Positions 1 to 8,397 of a stretch of 64,000 bases of DNA are shown one piece after another. Within the stretch, counting starts at the first letter, position 1. Every line of letters starts with the position of its first letter. Under the pieces are notes generated by a model that was given only the letters and a program-made list of their open reading frames with translations, had not been told where the DNA came from and made no database searches. The position numbers and the translations under genes are program-made. Source of the DNA: Corynebacterium riegelii (GTDB lineage: Bacteria > Actinomycetota > Actinomycetes > Mycobacteriales > Mycobacteriaceae); contig NZ_CP068159.1 in NCBI RefSeq assembly GCF_016728505.1, positions 62,001 to 126,000 on the forward strand, in the 5' to 3' direction.

Positions 1-41
1 CGGCCGTTCGAGGAGCTGGATGCACCCTTTTTGGTTGCCAT
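1..41 (-). CDS. rpmA: 50S ribosomal protein L27, N-terminal fragment
   Basis: Only the first 13 codons and two further bases lie in the window, reading MATKKGASSSSNG, the highly conserved start of bacterial L27. The ATG at 41 is preceded by a good ribosome binding site (AAGGAGA about 7 nt upstream). It follows rplU on the same strand after 32 bases, the usual rplU-rpmA operon. The rest of the gene runs off the left edge. Confidence 0.93.
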   Translation of the reverse strand, partial: MATKKGASSSSNG

Positions 42-73
42 TATTCAAATCTCCTTGACGTTGAAAAGTTTGC

Positions 74-376
74 TTACTTAATGCCGGTGACCTTGACCAC
101 GGTCAAAGGCTGGCGGTGGCCCTGACGGACCTTGTAGCCGGTCTTGTTCTTGTACTTGAGGATGTCGACCTTCTTGCCCTTGGTCTGCTCCACAATTTCA
201 GCCTCAACCTTGCTGGAAGCAAGCTTGTCGCCGGTGGTGACATCTGCGCCATTTACGAGAAGGATCGGGGTGAGTTCGACCTTGTCGCCTGCTTCACCCT
301 CAAGCTTCTCGACCTTGACCAGGTCGCCCTCGGCAACCTTGTACTGCTTGCCGCCGGTCTTGACGATCGCGTACAT
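74..376 (-). CDS. rplU: 50S ribosomal protein L21
   Basis: The 100-residue product begins [14 protein letters not shown] and contains [17 protein letters not shown] near its end, the diagnostic L21 signature for 23S rRNA binding. Length is normal for the family. It is the first gene of the rplU-rpmA pair and lies downstream of rne on the same strand, as is usual in actinobacteria. The roughly 210 bases between rne and rplU should hold its promoter and leader. Confidence 0.97.
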   Translation of the reverse strand: MYAIVKTGGKQYKVAEGDLVKVEKLEGEAGDKVELTPILLVNGADVTTGDKLASSKVEAEIVEQTKGKKVDILKYKNKTGYKVRQGHRQPLTVVKVTGIK

Positions 377-590
377 AGAGGGTTACCCCTTCTCTCTTAC
401 TCGCCCGCCCCCGGCATGCCTCGGTGACGGAAATGGAACAACATTTAGCGTTTCGGGGCCCGCCTTCTTAGGTGGCAGTGGCCCGCCGTGCCCGCATGCT
501 TGGGCAACGAGGTGCGAGCACCCCAAAACAGCGACTGTCAAAGACTACACCGGAAGGCCGCGATTTACCAAACCCCGGCCTTTCCTGCCG

Positions 591-3500
591 CTATCTGCGA
601 GACGTACGGCGTGTCGCCCTACGACGACCACGGCGTTGCGAGACCTCAACATGCGCCGCCTCACGCTTCGCCTGGGCAGCGCGCTTCTGTGAAGACTCAC
701 CACGCTTGCCCTGGGAAGCACCCGCACCCGACTGCGAACGGGTCGCAGACGTTGAGGTGCGACGCGTTGCCCTACGACGCTCACGCGTACGCGGCTTCGC
801 AGCCGAGGAACGGCCAGCGCTACGGCCGCTGCGACCAGTGCTGCGCTTGTCATCACGCGGCGAATCCTCCGCCGCCTCCGCCGGAGCCTCTGCTTCGACG
901 TCAGCCTCTACTGCGAAGTCCTCACGCTTCGGACGGTGATCCGAGCGCGAGTTCCCACGCGTGCGACGCTTGCGGCGCGGCGAGGCCTCAAACTCCTCAA
1001 CCGCCTCCTCATACGTCTGCGTTGGGGCGTCTGTGTCCGTGGCGGTGCCAGTAGCGGAGTCCGTGGCGGAGTCGGTTGGGGGGTTCACGTTAGCGTCGTC
1101 AAGCTGAAGCTCCTTGCCTCGCCCACGGGAAGCACCGCGACGACCGCGGCGGCGCGGACGCTTCTCCTGCGGCTGATCAGTGTCCGCAGTGTCCGTGTCC
1201 GCTCCGACGATGATCGAGCCTGCGATCTCATCCAACTCCGCCTCAACAGCCGGGTCGTTTTCCTTCGACGCGGCTTCTTCACGCATCGCCTTCGCTACCG
1301 GGTGCTCACCCGTCGGACGGCGGCGGCTATCCCGGCGCTCCCGGCGATCCCTACGGTTGTCGCGATGGCCATGCTGCTCGTGATGCTCGTGGCCATCAAC
1401 CGGATCATCGCCCACGACAATCCCGCGGCCGCCACACGCCTCACACGGCTGCGCGAACGTCTCCAGCAGACCAGTGCCCAAACGCTTACGCGTCATCTGC
1501 ACCAGGCCTAGCGACGTCACCTCCGAAACCTGATGACGCGTCCGATCACGCCCCAGCGCCTCCTTCAAACGACGCAGCACCAGATCCTGGTTCTCCGGCA
1601 AGATCATGTCAATGAAGTCAATGATGATGATCCCGCCAATGTCACGCAGGCGAATCTGACGCACGATCTCCTCGGCGGCCTCAAGGTTGTTCGAGGTCAC
1701 CGTCTCCTCCAGCGAACCGCCGGAGCCGGTGAACTTGCCCGTATTGACGTCAATGACCGTCATCGCCTCAGTGCGATCAATGATCAAGGAACCACCCGAC
1801 GGCAGCCACACCGTGCGCGACAGTGCCTTCTCAATCTGTTCATCAACGCGGTAAACCTCGAACGCGTCCTGGCCGTCGTGCTTGTTGCGGTCAAACTTCA
1901 CCAGACGGTCCAACAGGTCCGGCGCCACCGACTCCACATACGCATGCACGGTGTTCCACGGCTTGCGGCCGTCTACAACCAGCTCGGTGAAGTCCTCATT
2001 GAACAGGTCACGCACAACCTTGACCAGCAGGTTCGGCTCTTCATACAACGTGACCGGGGTTGCGCCCTTGGAGTTCTTCTCCTTCTCCGCGCGGTTCTGG
2101 ATGGCCTCCCACTGCGTGTGCAGACGGTTCACGTCCGCCGCGATGGCCTCCTCCGACACGTTCTCCGCAGCAGTACGGATGATCGCGCCGCCCTTGCCCG
2201 GGACCACGTTGTTCAAAATTTCTTTGAGACGCTTACGCTCCGGCGCCGGCAACTTCCTCGAAATACCCGCGCTGCGGCCACCCGGCACGTACACCAGGTA
2301 GCGGCCAGGCAGGGAAATCTGCGTAGTCAGCCGCGCGCCCTTGTGCCCGATCGGGTCCTTGGTCACCTGCACCAGCACCTGGTCACCGGACTTCAGGGCA
2401 TGTTCTATACGACGCGAGCGTCCACCCAAACCCGCCGCCTTCCAATCCACCTCACCGGCGTAGAGCACACCGTTGCGCCCTTGGCCGATGTCAATGAACG
2501 CCGCCTCCATGCTGGGCAGCACGTTTTGCACACGACCCAGGTAGATGTTGCCAATCATGGACGCCTGGGCATCCGAGGTGACGAAGTGCTCGACCAACAG
2601 GCCGTCTTCAAGCACGCCGACCTGTGTGATCTTGCCCGCACCGTCATGACGCTCACGCTCACGCACCACCATCGTGCGCTTCACCGACTCACGACGCGCC
2701 AAGAACTCCGCCTGCGACACAATCTTGGAACGCTTGCGCCCCTCCTCGCGCTTCTCACTGCGACGACGACGCTGCGCCTCCAAACGCGCCGAACCCTTAA
2801 TCGCCTTCGGCTCCTCGATCACCTCGACGTCATCATCGTGGTTGTCGTGGGTGTCGTGTTCGTCCTGCTTGTCGTGGTGGTTCTGCTGGTTCTGCTGGCC
2901 ATGCTGACCCTGTGAAGAGCTCGACCTGCGCGAACGACGACGCCTCGACTGGCCCTCCCGCTTGGATTCCTGCTTGGATTCCTGCTGGTTTTCAGCGGTG
3001 TCCTGAGTGTTTGCCTGGTCCTGGTCTTGGCCCTGGTCCTGGTCTTGGTCCTGGTCCGGCTTTTGGCTCGGGCGGCTTGCGCGACGACGCGTCGATCGCG
3101 CCGGCGCCTTGAACACCGGCGCATACGCAGCCGCTTCCTCTACCGGCGCCGGGGTGATCTCCGGTTCAACGTCCGTGAGCAGATCTTCCGATTCTTCTGT
3201 GTCTTCAGAGTCCTCAACGGTTTCAGCGTCATTGGCGTTTTCAGCTGGTTCGACGTTCTCAGCGCTCTCGGCGAGCTCAGCACTCTCAGCGAGCTCAGCC
3301 TCCACCTTGCGCTCAATTTGGTTGATCTCGTTGGCAACGTCCTTGCGCACACGCTGGCGGATCTTCTCATCCGCCTCCTCAGCGGCAGCGCTTTCTTCAG
3401 CGCCAGACTGCCCGGACTGCTCAACGTTGTTCGCCTTTGCAGACAACGCGGTCAGCAGCTGCTCTGCCTCCGCGCGCGTCAACGTGGACTGCGCAACCTT

Positions 3501-3788
3501 CACCAAACCCAGCTCAGAAAGCGCAACAACCAAGTCCTTTGAAGGCTCATCCAGCGCCTTGGCCAGGTTGAACACACGCGTCTTCTCACCAAGCTGGGAA
3601 CGATCAAACGCCTCAAACTTGTTCTGCGGCGCCGCCTTGACTTCCGGCTTTGTCGCACGCTTACGCGTGCTCTTCTTAGCAGTAGTTTTCTTTGCCGTGC
3701 GTTTAGCACTCTTCTTTGCAGTCTTCTTCGCTGCCTGCTTGGTTGCTGGGCGTTCGTTCTGCTCAGCGGATTCGTCGCTACGTGCCAC
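591..3788 (-). CDS. rne: Ribonuclease E/G family endoribonuclease
   Basis: A 1065-residue RNase E/G. The catalytic core is central: an S1 domain (GNIYLGRVQNVLPSMEAAF, near residue 410), the two metal-binding aspartate motifs (VIDVNTG near 677 and IIIIDFIDM near 723) and the zinc-link CEACGGRG near 783. The core is flanked by long disordered arms. The N-terminal arm has a Lys/Ala tract resembling histone H1 tails, an acidic stretch and a Gln/Asp-repeat region. The C-terminal arm is Arg-rich. This arrangement, with the core in the middle, is typical of actinobacterial RNase E and unlike E. coli, where the core is N-terminal. Role: rRNA processing and mRNA decay. Start GTG at 3788 has an AGAGGAG ribosome binding site. 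Confidence 0.95.
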   Translation of the reverse strand: MARSDESAEQNERPATKQAAKKTAKKSAKRTAKKTTAKKSTRKRATKPEVKAAPQNKFEAFDRSQLGEKTRVFNLAKALDEPSKDLVVALSELGLVKVAQSTLTRAEAEQLLTALSAKANNVEQSGQSGAEESAAAEEADEKIRQRVRKDVANEINQIERKVEAELAESAELAESAENVEPAENANDAETVEDSEDTEESEDLLTDVEPEITPAPVEEAAAYAPVFKAPARSTRRRASRPSQKPDQDQDQDQGQDQDQANTQDTAENQQESKQESKREGQSRRRRSRRSSSSQGQHGQQNQQNHHDKQDEHDTHDNHDDDVEVIEEPKAIKGSARLEAQRRRRSEKREEGRKRSKIVSQAEFLARRESVKRTMVVRERERHDGAGKITQVGVLEDGLLVEHFVTSDAQASMIGNIYLGRVQNVLPSMEAAFIDIGQGRNGVLYAGEVDWKAAGLGGRSRRIEHALKSGDQVLVQVTKDPIGHKGARLTTQISLPGRYLVYVPGGRSAGISRKLPAPERKRLKEILNNVVPGKGGAIIRTAAENVSEEAIAADVNRLHTQWEAIQNRAEKEKNSKGATPVTLYEEPNLLVKVVRDLFNEDFTELVVDGRKPWNTVHAYVESVAPDLLDRLVKFDRNKHDGQDAFEVYRVDEQIEKALSRTVWLPSGGSLIIDRTEAMTVIDVNTGKFTGSGGSLEETVTSNNLEAAEEIVRQIRLRDIGGIIIIDFIDMILPENQDLVLRRLKEALGRDRTRHQVSEVTSLGLVQMTRKRLGTGLLETFAQPCEACGGRGIVVGDDPVDGHEHHEQHGHRDNRRDRRERRDSRRRPTGEHPVAKAMREEAASKENDPAVEAELDEIAGSIIVGADTDTADTDQPQEKRPRRRGRRGASRGRGKELQLDDANVNPPTDSATDSATGTATDTDAPTQTYEEAVEEFEASPRRKRRTRGNSRSDHRPKREDFAVEADVEAEAPAEAAEDSPRDDKRSTGRSGRSAGRSSAAKPRTRERRRATRRTSTSATRSQSGAGASQGKRGESSQKRAAQAKREAAHVEVSQRRGRRRATRRTSRR

Positions 3789-3985
3789 GATAAGCTCCTC
3801 TTTTATTGTTGGCCCGTGAAGCGTTCAACACCGGGCGCTGGCGATGTTTCTCGCCGCCGCCGCACAGTGCTGCCACCAAACGGGAACCGTACGGTTGTAA
3901 AAAGTCTGGCCCCATTGTTGCACACCGCGGGCAATCCAGACGTTCCTCACGCTGCCCACGCTTGAAAGAGCTCGGCCGTTTTCAA

Positions 3986-4101
3986 CAAATATGCAGGGGA
4001 AGATATGCAGGAGCAATGGTCAGAGCGCTTTTTCAATAAGAGGCCTGTTAATGAAAATCGTCCGTGACCTGCAGACCTGCATATCTTCCCCTGCATATTT
4101 G
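3986..4101. repeat. 116-bp interspersed palindromic element, copy A
   Basis: The ends are a 26-bp perfect inverted repeat (outermost bases CAAATATGCAGG). Each arm contains ATATGCAGG twice, 14 bp apart. A near-identical element of exactly the same length lies in the opposite orientation at 56425-56540. It sits in the rne-ndk intergenic region, contains no plausible gene, and could fold into a long hairpin if transcribed. No transposase is encoded, so it is MITE-like or a structured repeat. Confidence 0.9.
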
Positions 4102-4218
4102 TTTCCGTGGCGGTAGTCGAAGAGGCCGATTGAGCCGAGACCGGAGGGCGATTGAGGCTGGCGGCCGAGCACAACCGCCCAAAACCGCCCAAAAACAACC
4201 CCCCAAGAAAAACAAAAA

Positions 4219-4240
4219 CGCCCCGCACAACGGCGGGGCG
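4219..4240 (-). terminator. Intrinsic terminator of ndk
   Basis: On the minus strand a GC-rich stem (CGCCCCGC / GCGGGGCG) is followed by GTTTTTGTTTTT, directly after the ndk stop codon. The rest of the 464-base rne-ndk gap holds the 116-bp palindromic element and the rne promoter region; no further gene is visible there. Confidence 0.85.
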
Positions 4241-4252
4241 GAAAACAAGCGT

Positions 4253-4663
4253 TTACTTGTTCGGGAACCAGATGGCGATCTCGCGCTCAGCGGACTCCGG
4301 GGAGTCAGAGCCGTGCACCACGTTCTCACCAACGGTCAGTGCGAAGTCACCGCGGATGGTGCCCGGGGTGGCCTTCTCAACCGGGTGGGTGCCGCCGGCC
4401 AGCTGGCGCCATGCTGCGATTGCAGACTCGCCCTCAACAATGCCAGCAACCAGCGGTGCGGAGGTGATGAAGTCAACCAGCTCGCCGAAGAACGGCTTGT
4501 CCTTGTGCTCGGCGTAGTGCTTCTCTGCGGTCTCGCGGTCTGCGGTGCGCAGATCCATCTCGACCAGCTTGAGGCCCTTGCGCTCGATGCGGGCAATGAT
4601 TTCGCCGACGTGGCCGTTTGCCACGCCGTCCGGCTTGATCAGAATCAGAGTACGTTCAGTCAT
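4253..4663 (-). CDS. ndk: Nucleoside diphosphate kinase
   Basis: 136 residues, full length. The start [16 protein letters not shown] and the active-site stretch [16 protein letters not shown], with the phospho-accepting histidine, identify NDK. It transfers the gamma phosphate between nucleoside triphosphates and diphosphates through phosphohistidine. It lies 15 bases after a small membrane protein gene on the same strand and ends at an intrinsic terminator. Confidence 0.97.
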   Translation of the reverse strand: MTERTLILIKPDGVANGHVGEIIARIERKGLKLVEMDLRTADRETAEKHYAEHKDKPFFGELVDFITSAPLVAGIVEGESAIAAWRQLAGGTHPVEKATPGTIRGDFALTVGENVVHGSDSPESAEREIAIWFPNK

Positions 4664-4678
4664 AACGCTAAATCCTAC

Positions 4679-4984
4679 CTACACCTGGCTAACTATGCGC
4701 GCTGCCTCCTCGGGTGTGGTGTTGCGGAACCAGAGCTGCACCTGTGAGATGGCCATCGGTGTGTTGCCTTCGGCCTTCATGCGGGCGATGGTGGCGCGCT
4801 GTTCAGGGTCCAAAACTTTGGGTTTTGCCTGCATGTTGCGGGCTTTGTCCGCAAACCCCCACGCAAGGAGCACAAAGGCGACTCCCAAAGCGGCAAGTGC
4901 TGCCCACCGCGGCCAGCCGAGTGGCCCGCTGAACACGGCAAGCAGAGACAGGACGCCGGCGAGGATAAATGCAAGGTTGCGCAT
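4679..4984 (-). CDS. Small membrane protein upstream of ndk
   Basis: 101 residues with two predicted transmembrane helices (about 3-22 and 27-46), a short basic segment, then a soluble C-terminal region of about 50 residues containing LDPEQRATIARMKAEGNTPMAISQVQLWFRN split over a helix-turn-helix-like pattern. I do not recognise a named family. It precedes ndk by 15 bases, so the two are probably co-transcribed. Its start is only 33 bases from the divergent acyl-CoA ligase-type gene. Confidence 0.75.
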   Translation of the reverse strand: MRNLAFILAGVLSLLAVFSGPLGWPRWAALAALGVAFVLLAWGFADKARNMQAKPKVLDPEQRATIARMKAEGNTPMAISQVQLWFRNTTPEEAARIVSQV

Positions 4985-5017
4985 GAGCCCCGTTTATACC
5001 GCAGGTAGCCTGTGCGC

Positions 5018-6445
5018 ATGCAGTACCGTAGCCCGCTGCCGGATATCACCTTGCCCAACACGGACGTGTTCACCTTCGTGCTGGGAGACCTCCGCAATGA
5101 CGCGGACCTGCCCGCAATCACCGAGGTAGACACCGGCCGCACCGTTACTTACGGCGAGCTCGCCGCCCGCGTTGAGGCACTCGCCGCCACCATCGCGCCC
5201 GGGGAAGTCATCGCACTGCGCCAGCCGAACTCTATCGACTTCGCCGTCGGCCTGCTGGCCATCCTGCGCGCCGGCTCCACCGTCACGCTGATCGGGGCCT
5301 TATTGCTTGACGACGAAGCGTCAACCCTCAAACGCCTCTCCCACACCACCCGCGAACTCACACTGAATGAAATCCAACACGGGATCCAGTCACCCACCGC
5401 CGGCGAATACACCCCGCCGCTGATTGACCCGCAGTCCATTGCCGCCGTGCCGTTTTCCTCCGGTACTACGGGGCTTCCCAAGGCGGTGGAGCTGACCCAC
5501 GCCGCAATCACGGCGAACGCCGCGCAGTTCGGAACTGCCCTTCGCGCAAGCGGCATCGAAGCGCAGACGCGAACCTTTGCGCCGCTGCCGTTTACGCATA
5601 TTTATGGGTTGAATACGTTGCTGTTGGCGTCGTTACGCGCAAGGCACCATATCCACACCACCAGGCGCTTCTCCTTCGAGGAGATGGTGACAACCCACGC
5701 AAAACACGGCATTGAGCTGACGTTTATCGCGCCCCCGATTGCCCGCCTTCTGGCCAAGCAGGAATTCGACGCAGCCGCGTTTACTGCCAGCCGCTTCATG
5801 GTGTGCGGTGCCGCCTCACTCGATGAGGAACTCGCCCGAAGCGTGGAGCGCAAACTGGACACCACGATTCTGCAGGGCTACGGCACCACGGAATCGGCAC
5901 CGGTCACACACGTGGGCATCGCCGGGAAATCAACGCCCGGCTCCATCGGCTTTGCGGTACCCAACACACAGTTTCGGATCGTGGACCTAGACACTGGCGA
6001 AGATGCCAAAACCGGCGAACTCCTCATCCGCGGCCCGCAACTCATGCGCGGCTACCGCGACCAACCCCCACTTGGGCCGGGCGATTGGCTGCACACCGGT
6101 GACCTGGCGCGGCTGCGTGACAACGGCACCGTGGACATCATCGACCGCGTCAAAGACATCTTCAAATACCACGGCTACCAAATCTCCCCCGCTGAGCTTG
6201 AAGCCGTCCTGCTCACCCACCCGCAGGTGGCGGACGCCGCGGTGGCAGGCAGGAAAACCGATGACGGTGAGGAGGTGCCGTGGGGGTTTGTGGTGTGGCG
6301 TGGGGCGTCGCAAAGCAAAAAGGCTCTGATCGCCTGGATGGCTGAGCGTGTTGCCTCATATAAAAAACTGCGCGGCATCACCGTGATCGATGAAATACCG
6401 CGCAACGCCGCAGGCAAAATCCTGCGACGCAACCTACCCCTCTGA
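5018..6445 (+). CDS. AMP-dependent synthetase/ligase (acyl-CoA ligase type)
   Basis: 475 residues of the ANL superfamily, which adenylates a carboxylic acid and transfers it to CoA. Visible motifs are the P-loop-like VPFSSGTTGLPKAVELTHA (near 145-165), GYGTTESAPVTH, the TGDLARL hinge aspartate region and the C-terminal NAAGKILRR lysine motif. The pattern resembles 4-coumarate/fatty-acid CoA ligases; the substrate is not predictable. ATG 5018 is preferred over GTG 5012 because a TAGCCT -10 box ends 6 nt upstream of it, pointing to a leaderless transcript. The 3' end overlaps the convergent DUF4233 gene by 12 bases. Confidence 0.88.
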   Translation: MQYRSPLPDITLPNTDVFTFVLGDLRNDADLPAITEVDTGRTVTYGELAARVEALAATIAPGEVIALRQPNSIDFAVGLLAILRAGSTVTLIGALLLDDEASTLKRLSHTTRELTLNEIQHGIQSPTAGEYTPPLIDPQSIAAVPFSSGTTGLPKAVELTHAAITANAAQFGTALRASGIEAQTRTFAPLPFTHIYGLNTLLLASLRARHHIHTTRRFSFEEMVTTHAKHGIELTFIAPPIARLLAKQEFDAAAFTASRFMVCGAASLDEELARSVERKLDTTILQGYGTTESAPVTHVGIAGKSTPGSIGFAVPNTQFRIVDLDTGEDAKTGELLIRGPQLMRGYRDQPPLGPGDWLHTGDLARLRDNGTVDIIDRVKDIFKYHGYQISPAELEAVLLTHPQVADAAVAGRKTDDGEEVPWGFVVWRGASQSKKALIAWMAERVASYKKLRGITVIDEIPRNAAGKILRRNLPL

Positions 6446-6877
6446 GGCGCCCAAGTGCTGCGTGACCAGGTAGCCGCCACGCATGCGACGCTCCATCTCT
6501 GAGCGCAGCTTCACAATGTAAAACCACACGATGCCAAAGATGATGCCCACGGCCGTGACCGACCAGTGCACGAAGAAACCGAAGATCAGCGGGATCTGCA
6601 GCGCCAGGTTGATCCACAGGGCCCCCGGCGCGCGCTGCGCGAACGCCATGATCAGATGCGCGGCACCCAACACCGTGATGTAGACCCAGTTAAACGTGGT
6701 CCACAGCGCGCCGCCGTCCACTTTCAGCACCACCAGCAGGATGAGAAAGACCGTGATGGCCTCCATGACCAGGGTGCCGGACATCACCGGGCGCAGGCCC
6801 GCCATCGGGTCTTTTACCGGCGCGTGGCCGGGCCCGAGGGGGCCGACGGGGATTTCGCGTGAATGCTTCGAGCTCAC
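6434..6877 (-). CDS. DUF4233 family membrane protein
   Basis: 147 residues with about four transmembrane helices (roughly 30-50, 60-82, 86-104 and 108-126) after a hydrophilic N-terminus. The start PMAGLRPVMSGTLVMEAITV is characteristic of DUF4233, a family almost always found directly after folC in actinobacteria. Its ATG overlaps the folC stop (ATGA), indicating translational coupling. Function unknown; the link to folate metabolism is by context only. Confidence 0.85.
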   Translation of the reverse strand: MSSKHSREIPVGPLGPGHAPVKDPMAGLRPVMSGTLVMEAITVFLILLVVLKVDGGALWTTFNWVYITVLGAAHLIMAFAQRAPGALWINLALQIPLIFGFFVHWSVTAVGIIFGIVWFYIVKLRSEMERRMRGGYLVTQHLGASEG

Positions 6878-8397
6878 TTAGGGTCCTTTCCAAACAATGC
6901 GCGAGCCTCACCAGCGGTGACAACAGAGCCGGTGATGATCACACCGTTGCCGGCCTGCACGCCAGCTTCGTCGAGTTCTTCCTCCGCCAACTCCACGGCT
7001 AGGTCGTAGGCGCCGACGAGGTTCGGCTCGACGTGGACGCGCTCATCGCCAAAGATTTCGCGGGCGGTTTCAGCCAGGTCGTAGGCGTCGGCCGCGCGTG
7101 GCGACGTATTCTGCGTCACCACCACCTCCGTCAACACCGGCTCAAGCGCCTCCATAATGCCGCGGGCATCCTTGTCACCCAAAATGCCCAGCACGCCGAT
7201 CAGGCGGGTGAAGTTGAAGTCACGGCTCAGCGCTGCGGCTAGGGCGCGGGCGCCGTGCGGGTTATGCGTGGCGTCTACAAACGTGGTCGGAGCGGTGTGG
7301 ACGTGCTCAAGGCGACCCGGCGACGCAGCGTTAGCAAAGCCGGTGCGCACCGTATCCGGGTTTAAAGGGCGCTCAGCCGAGGCACCGAAAAACGCCTCCA
7401 CCGCGGCCAGCGCCACGGCGGCGTTTTTCGCCTGGTGCTCACCAGCCAGCGGCACGAACACGTTGTCTATCTCGCCAGACAACCCGCGCAGCGTGAGCAT
7501 CTGGCCGCCGAGCGCCACGTCTGCCGACACCACATCAAACTCACTACCCAAACGCGCAACCGTCGCGCCAACCTCCACGGAACGCTGCAGGATCACATTC
7601 ATTGCATCCGGCTCCTGGTTGGCAATGATCGCCACTGCGTCCGCGGAGCGGATAATGCCGGCCTTCTCACCGGCGATCTCCGCGACCGTGTCCCCCAGAT
7701 AATCCATGTGGTCAAGGCCCACGGGCATGATCACGTCCACGTCGGCGTCGACGACATTGGTGGCGTCCCAACGCCCGCCCATGCCAACCTCCACCACGGC
7801 AACGTCCACCGGGGCATCGGCGAACGCGGCAAACGCAATGGCCACGGTGACCTCGAAGTAGCTCATCGGGATACCCGAGCGCTCATCCACCATCTGGATG
7901 TAGGGCTCGATCTCGCGGTAAATCCGCACGAAGTCGGCTGGGTGGATCGGCTCGCCGTCAATACCCACGCGCTCCGTGATCAGCTGCAGGTGCGGGCTGG
8001 TGGTACGCCCAACGCGATTGCCAAACGCCGCTAGCAGCGACTCAATCATTCTGACTGTGGACGTCTTACCGTTCGTCCCCGCCACGTGAATGACCTTGCA
8101 GGACTTCTGCGGCTGGCCCAGCAGATCCATCAGCAGCTCAATGCGCTCCAGCGAAGGATCAATGTCCGTCTCCGGCCAGCGCGCGTTCAGCTCCTCCTCC
8201 ACCTGTGCAAGCGCGGCGAGGTCCTCGTCCGTGACGGGGCACTCGATGGGCGTGTCCTCGGCGGTCTCGGCTGTGCTGCCGTTCGCGTCACCGCTACCAA
8301 GCGTGGCCCCAGCCCACTGGCCCAGGTCGATCGAGCGGCCGTGCTCGTCCTCCGACACCTCGAAGCTGCCGAACCCGTTAGGCGTCCCCTTAGCCAT
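6874..8397 (-). CDS. folC: Bifunctional folylpolyglutamate synthase / dihydrofolate synthase
   Basis: 507 residues from ATG 8397. The ATP-binding [19 protein letters not shown] motif lies near residues 90-110, with later Mur-ligase-like elements ([23 protein letters not shown] in the form [11 protein letters not shown]). It adds glutamate to dihydropteroate and folates. The first 60-70 residues form an acidic N-terminal extension. The start overlaps the valS stop by 8 bases (ATGGCTAA), so it is translationally coupled to valS. An in-frame upstream start at 8409 would lie deeper within valS and is less likely. Confidence 0.95.
   Translation of the reverse strand: MAKGTPNGFGSFEVSEDEHGRSIDLGQWAGATLGSGDANGSTAETAEDTPIECPVTDEDLAALAQVEEELNARWPETDIDPSLERIELLMDLLGQPQKSCKVIHVAGTNGKTSTVRMIESLLAAFGNRVGRTTSPHLQLITERVGIDGEPIHPADFVRIYREIEPYIQMVDERSGIPMSYFEVTVAIAFAAFADAPVDVAVVEVGMGGRWDATNVVDADVDVIMPVGLDHMDYLGDTVAEIAGEKAGIIRSADAVAIIANQEPDAMNVILQRSVEVGATVARLGSEFDVVSADVALGGQMLTLRGLSGEIDNVFVPLAGEHQAKNAAVALAAVEAFFGASAERPLNPDTVRTGFANAASPGRLEHVHTAPTTFVDATHNPHGARALAAALSRDFNFTRLIGVLGILGDKDARGIMEALEPVLTEVVVTQNTSPRAADAYDLAETAREIFGDERVHVEPNLVGAYDLAVELAEEELDEAGVQAGNGVIITGSVVTAGEARALFGKDPK

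Noticed and set aside
541..590. rho-independent terminator after rne
   Set aside because: A GGAAGGCC/GGCCTTTCC stem exists but the loop is long and no T-run follows, so I did not list it.
1533..2915. 460-codon open frame opposite rne
   Set aside because: It mirrors the codon pattern of a clear RNase E on the other strand, has no ribosome binding site and shows no known domain.
3947..4332. Small open frames over the 116-bp element encoding a shared peptide with copy B
   Set aside because: The same peptide-like string appears on both strands because the element is palindromic; no start signals or codon bias.
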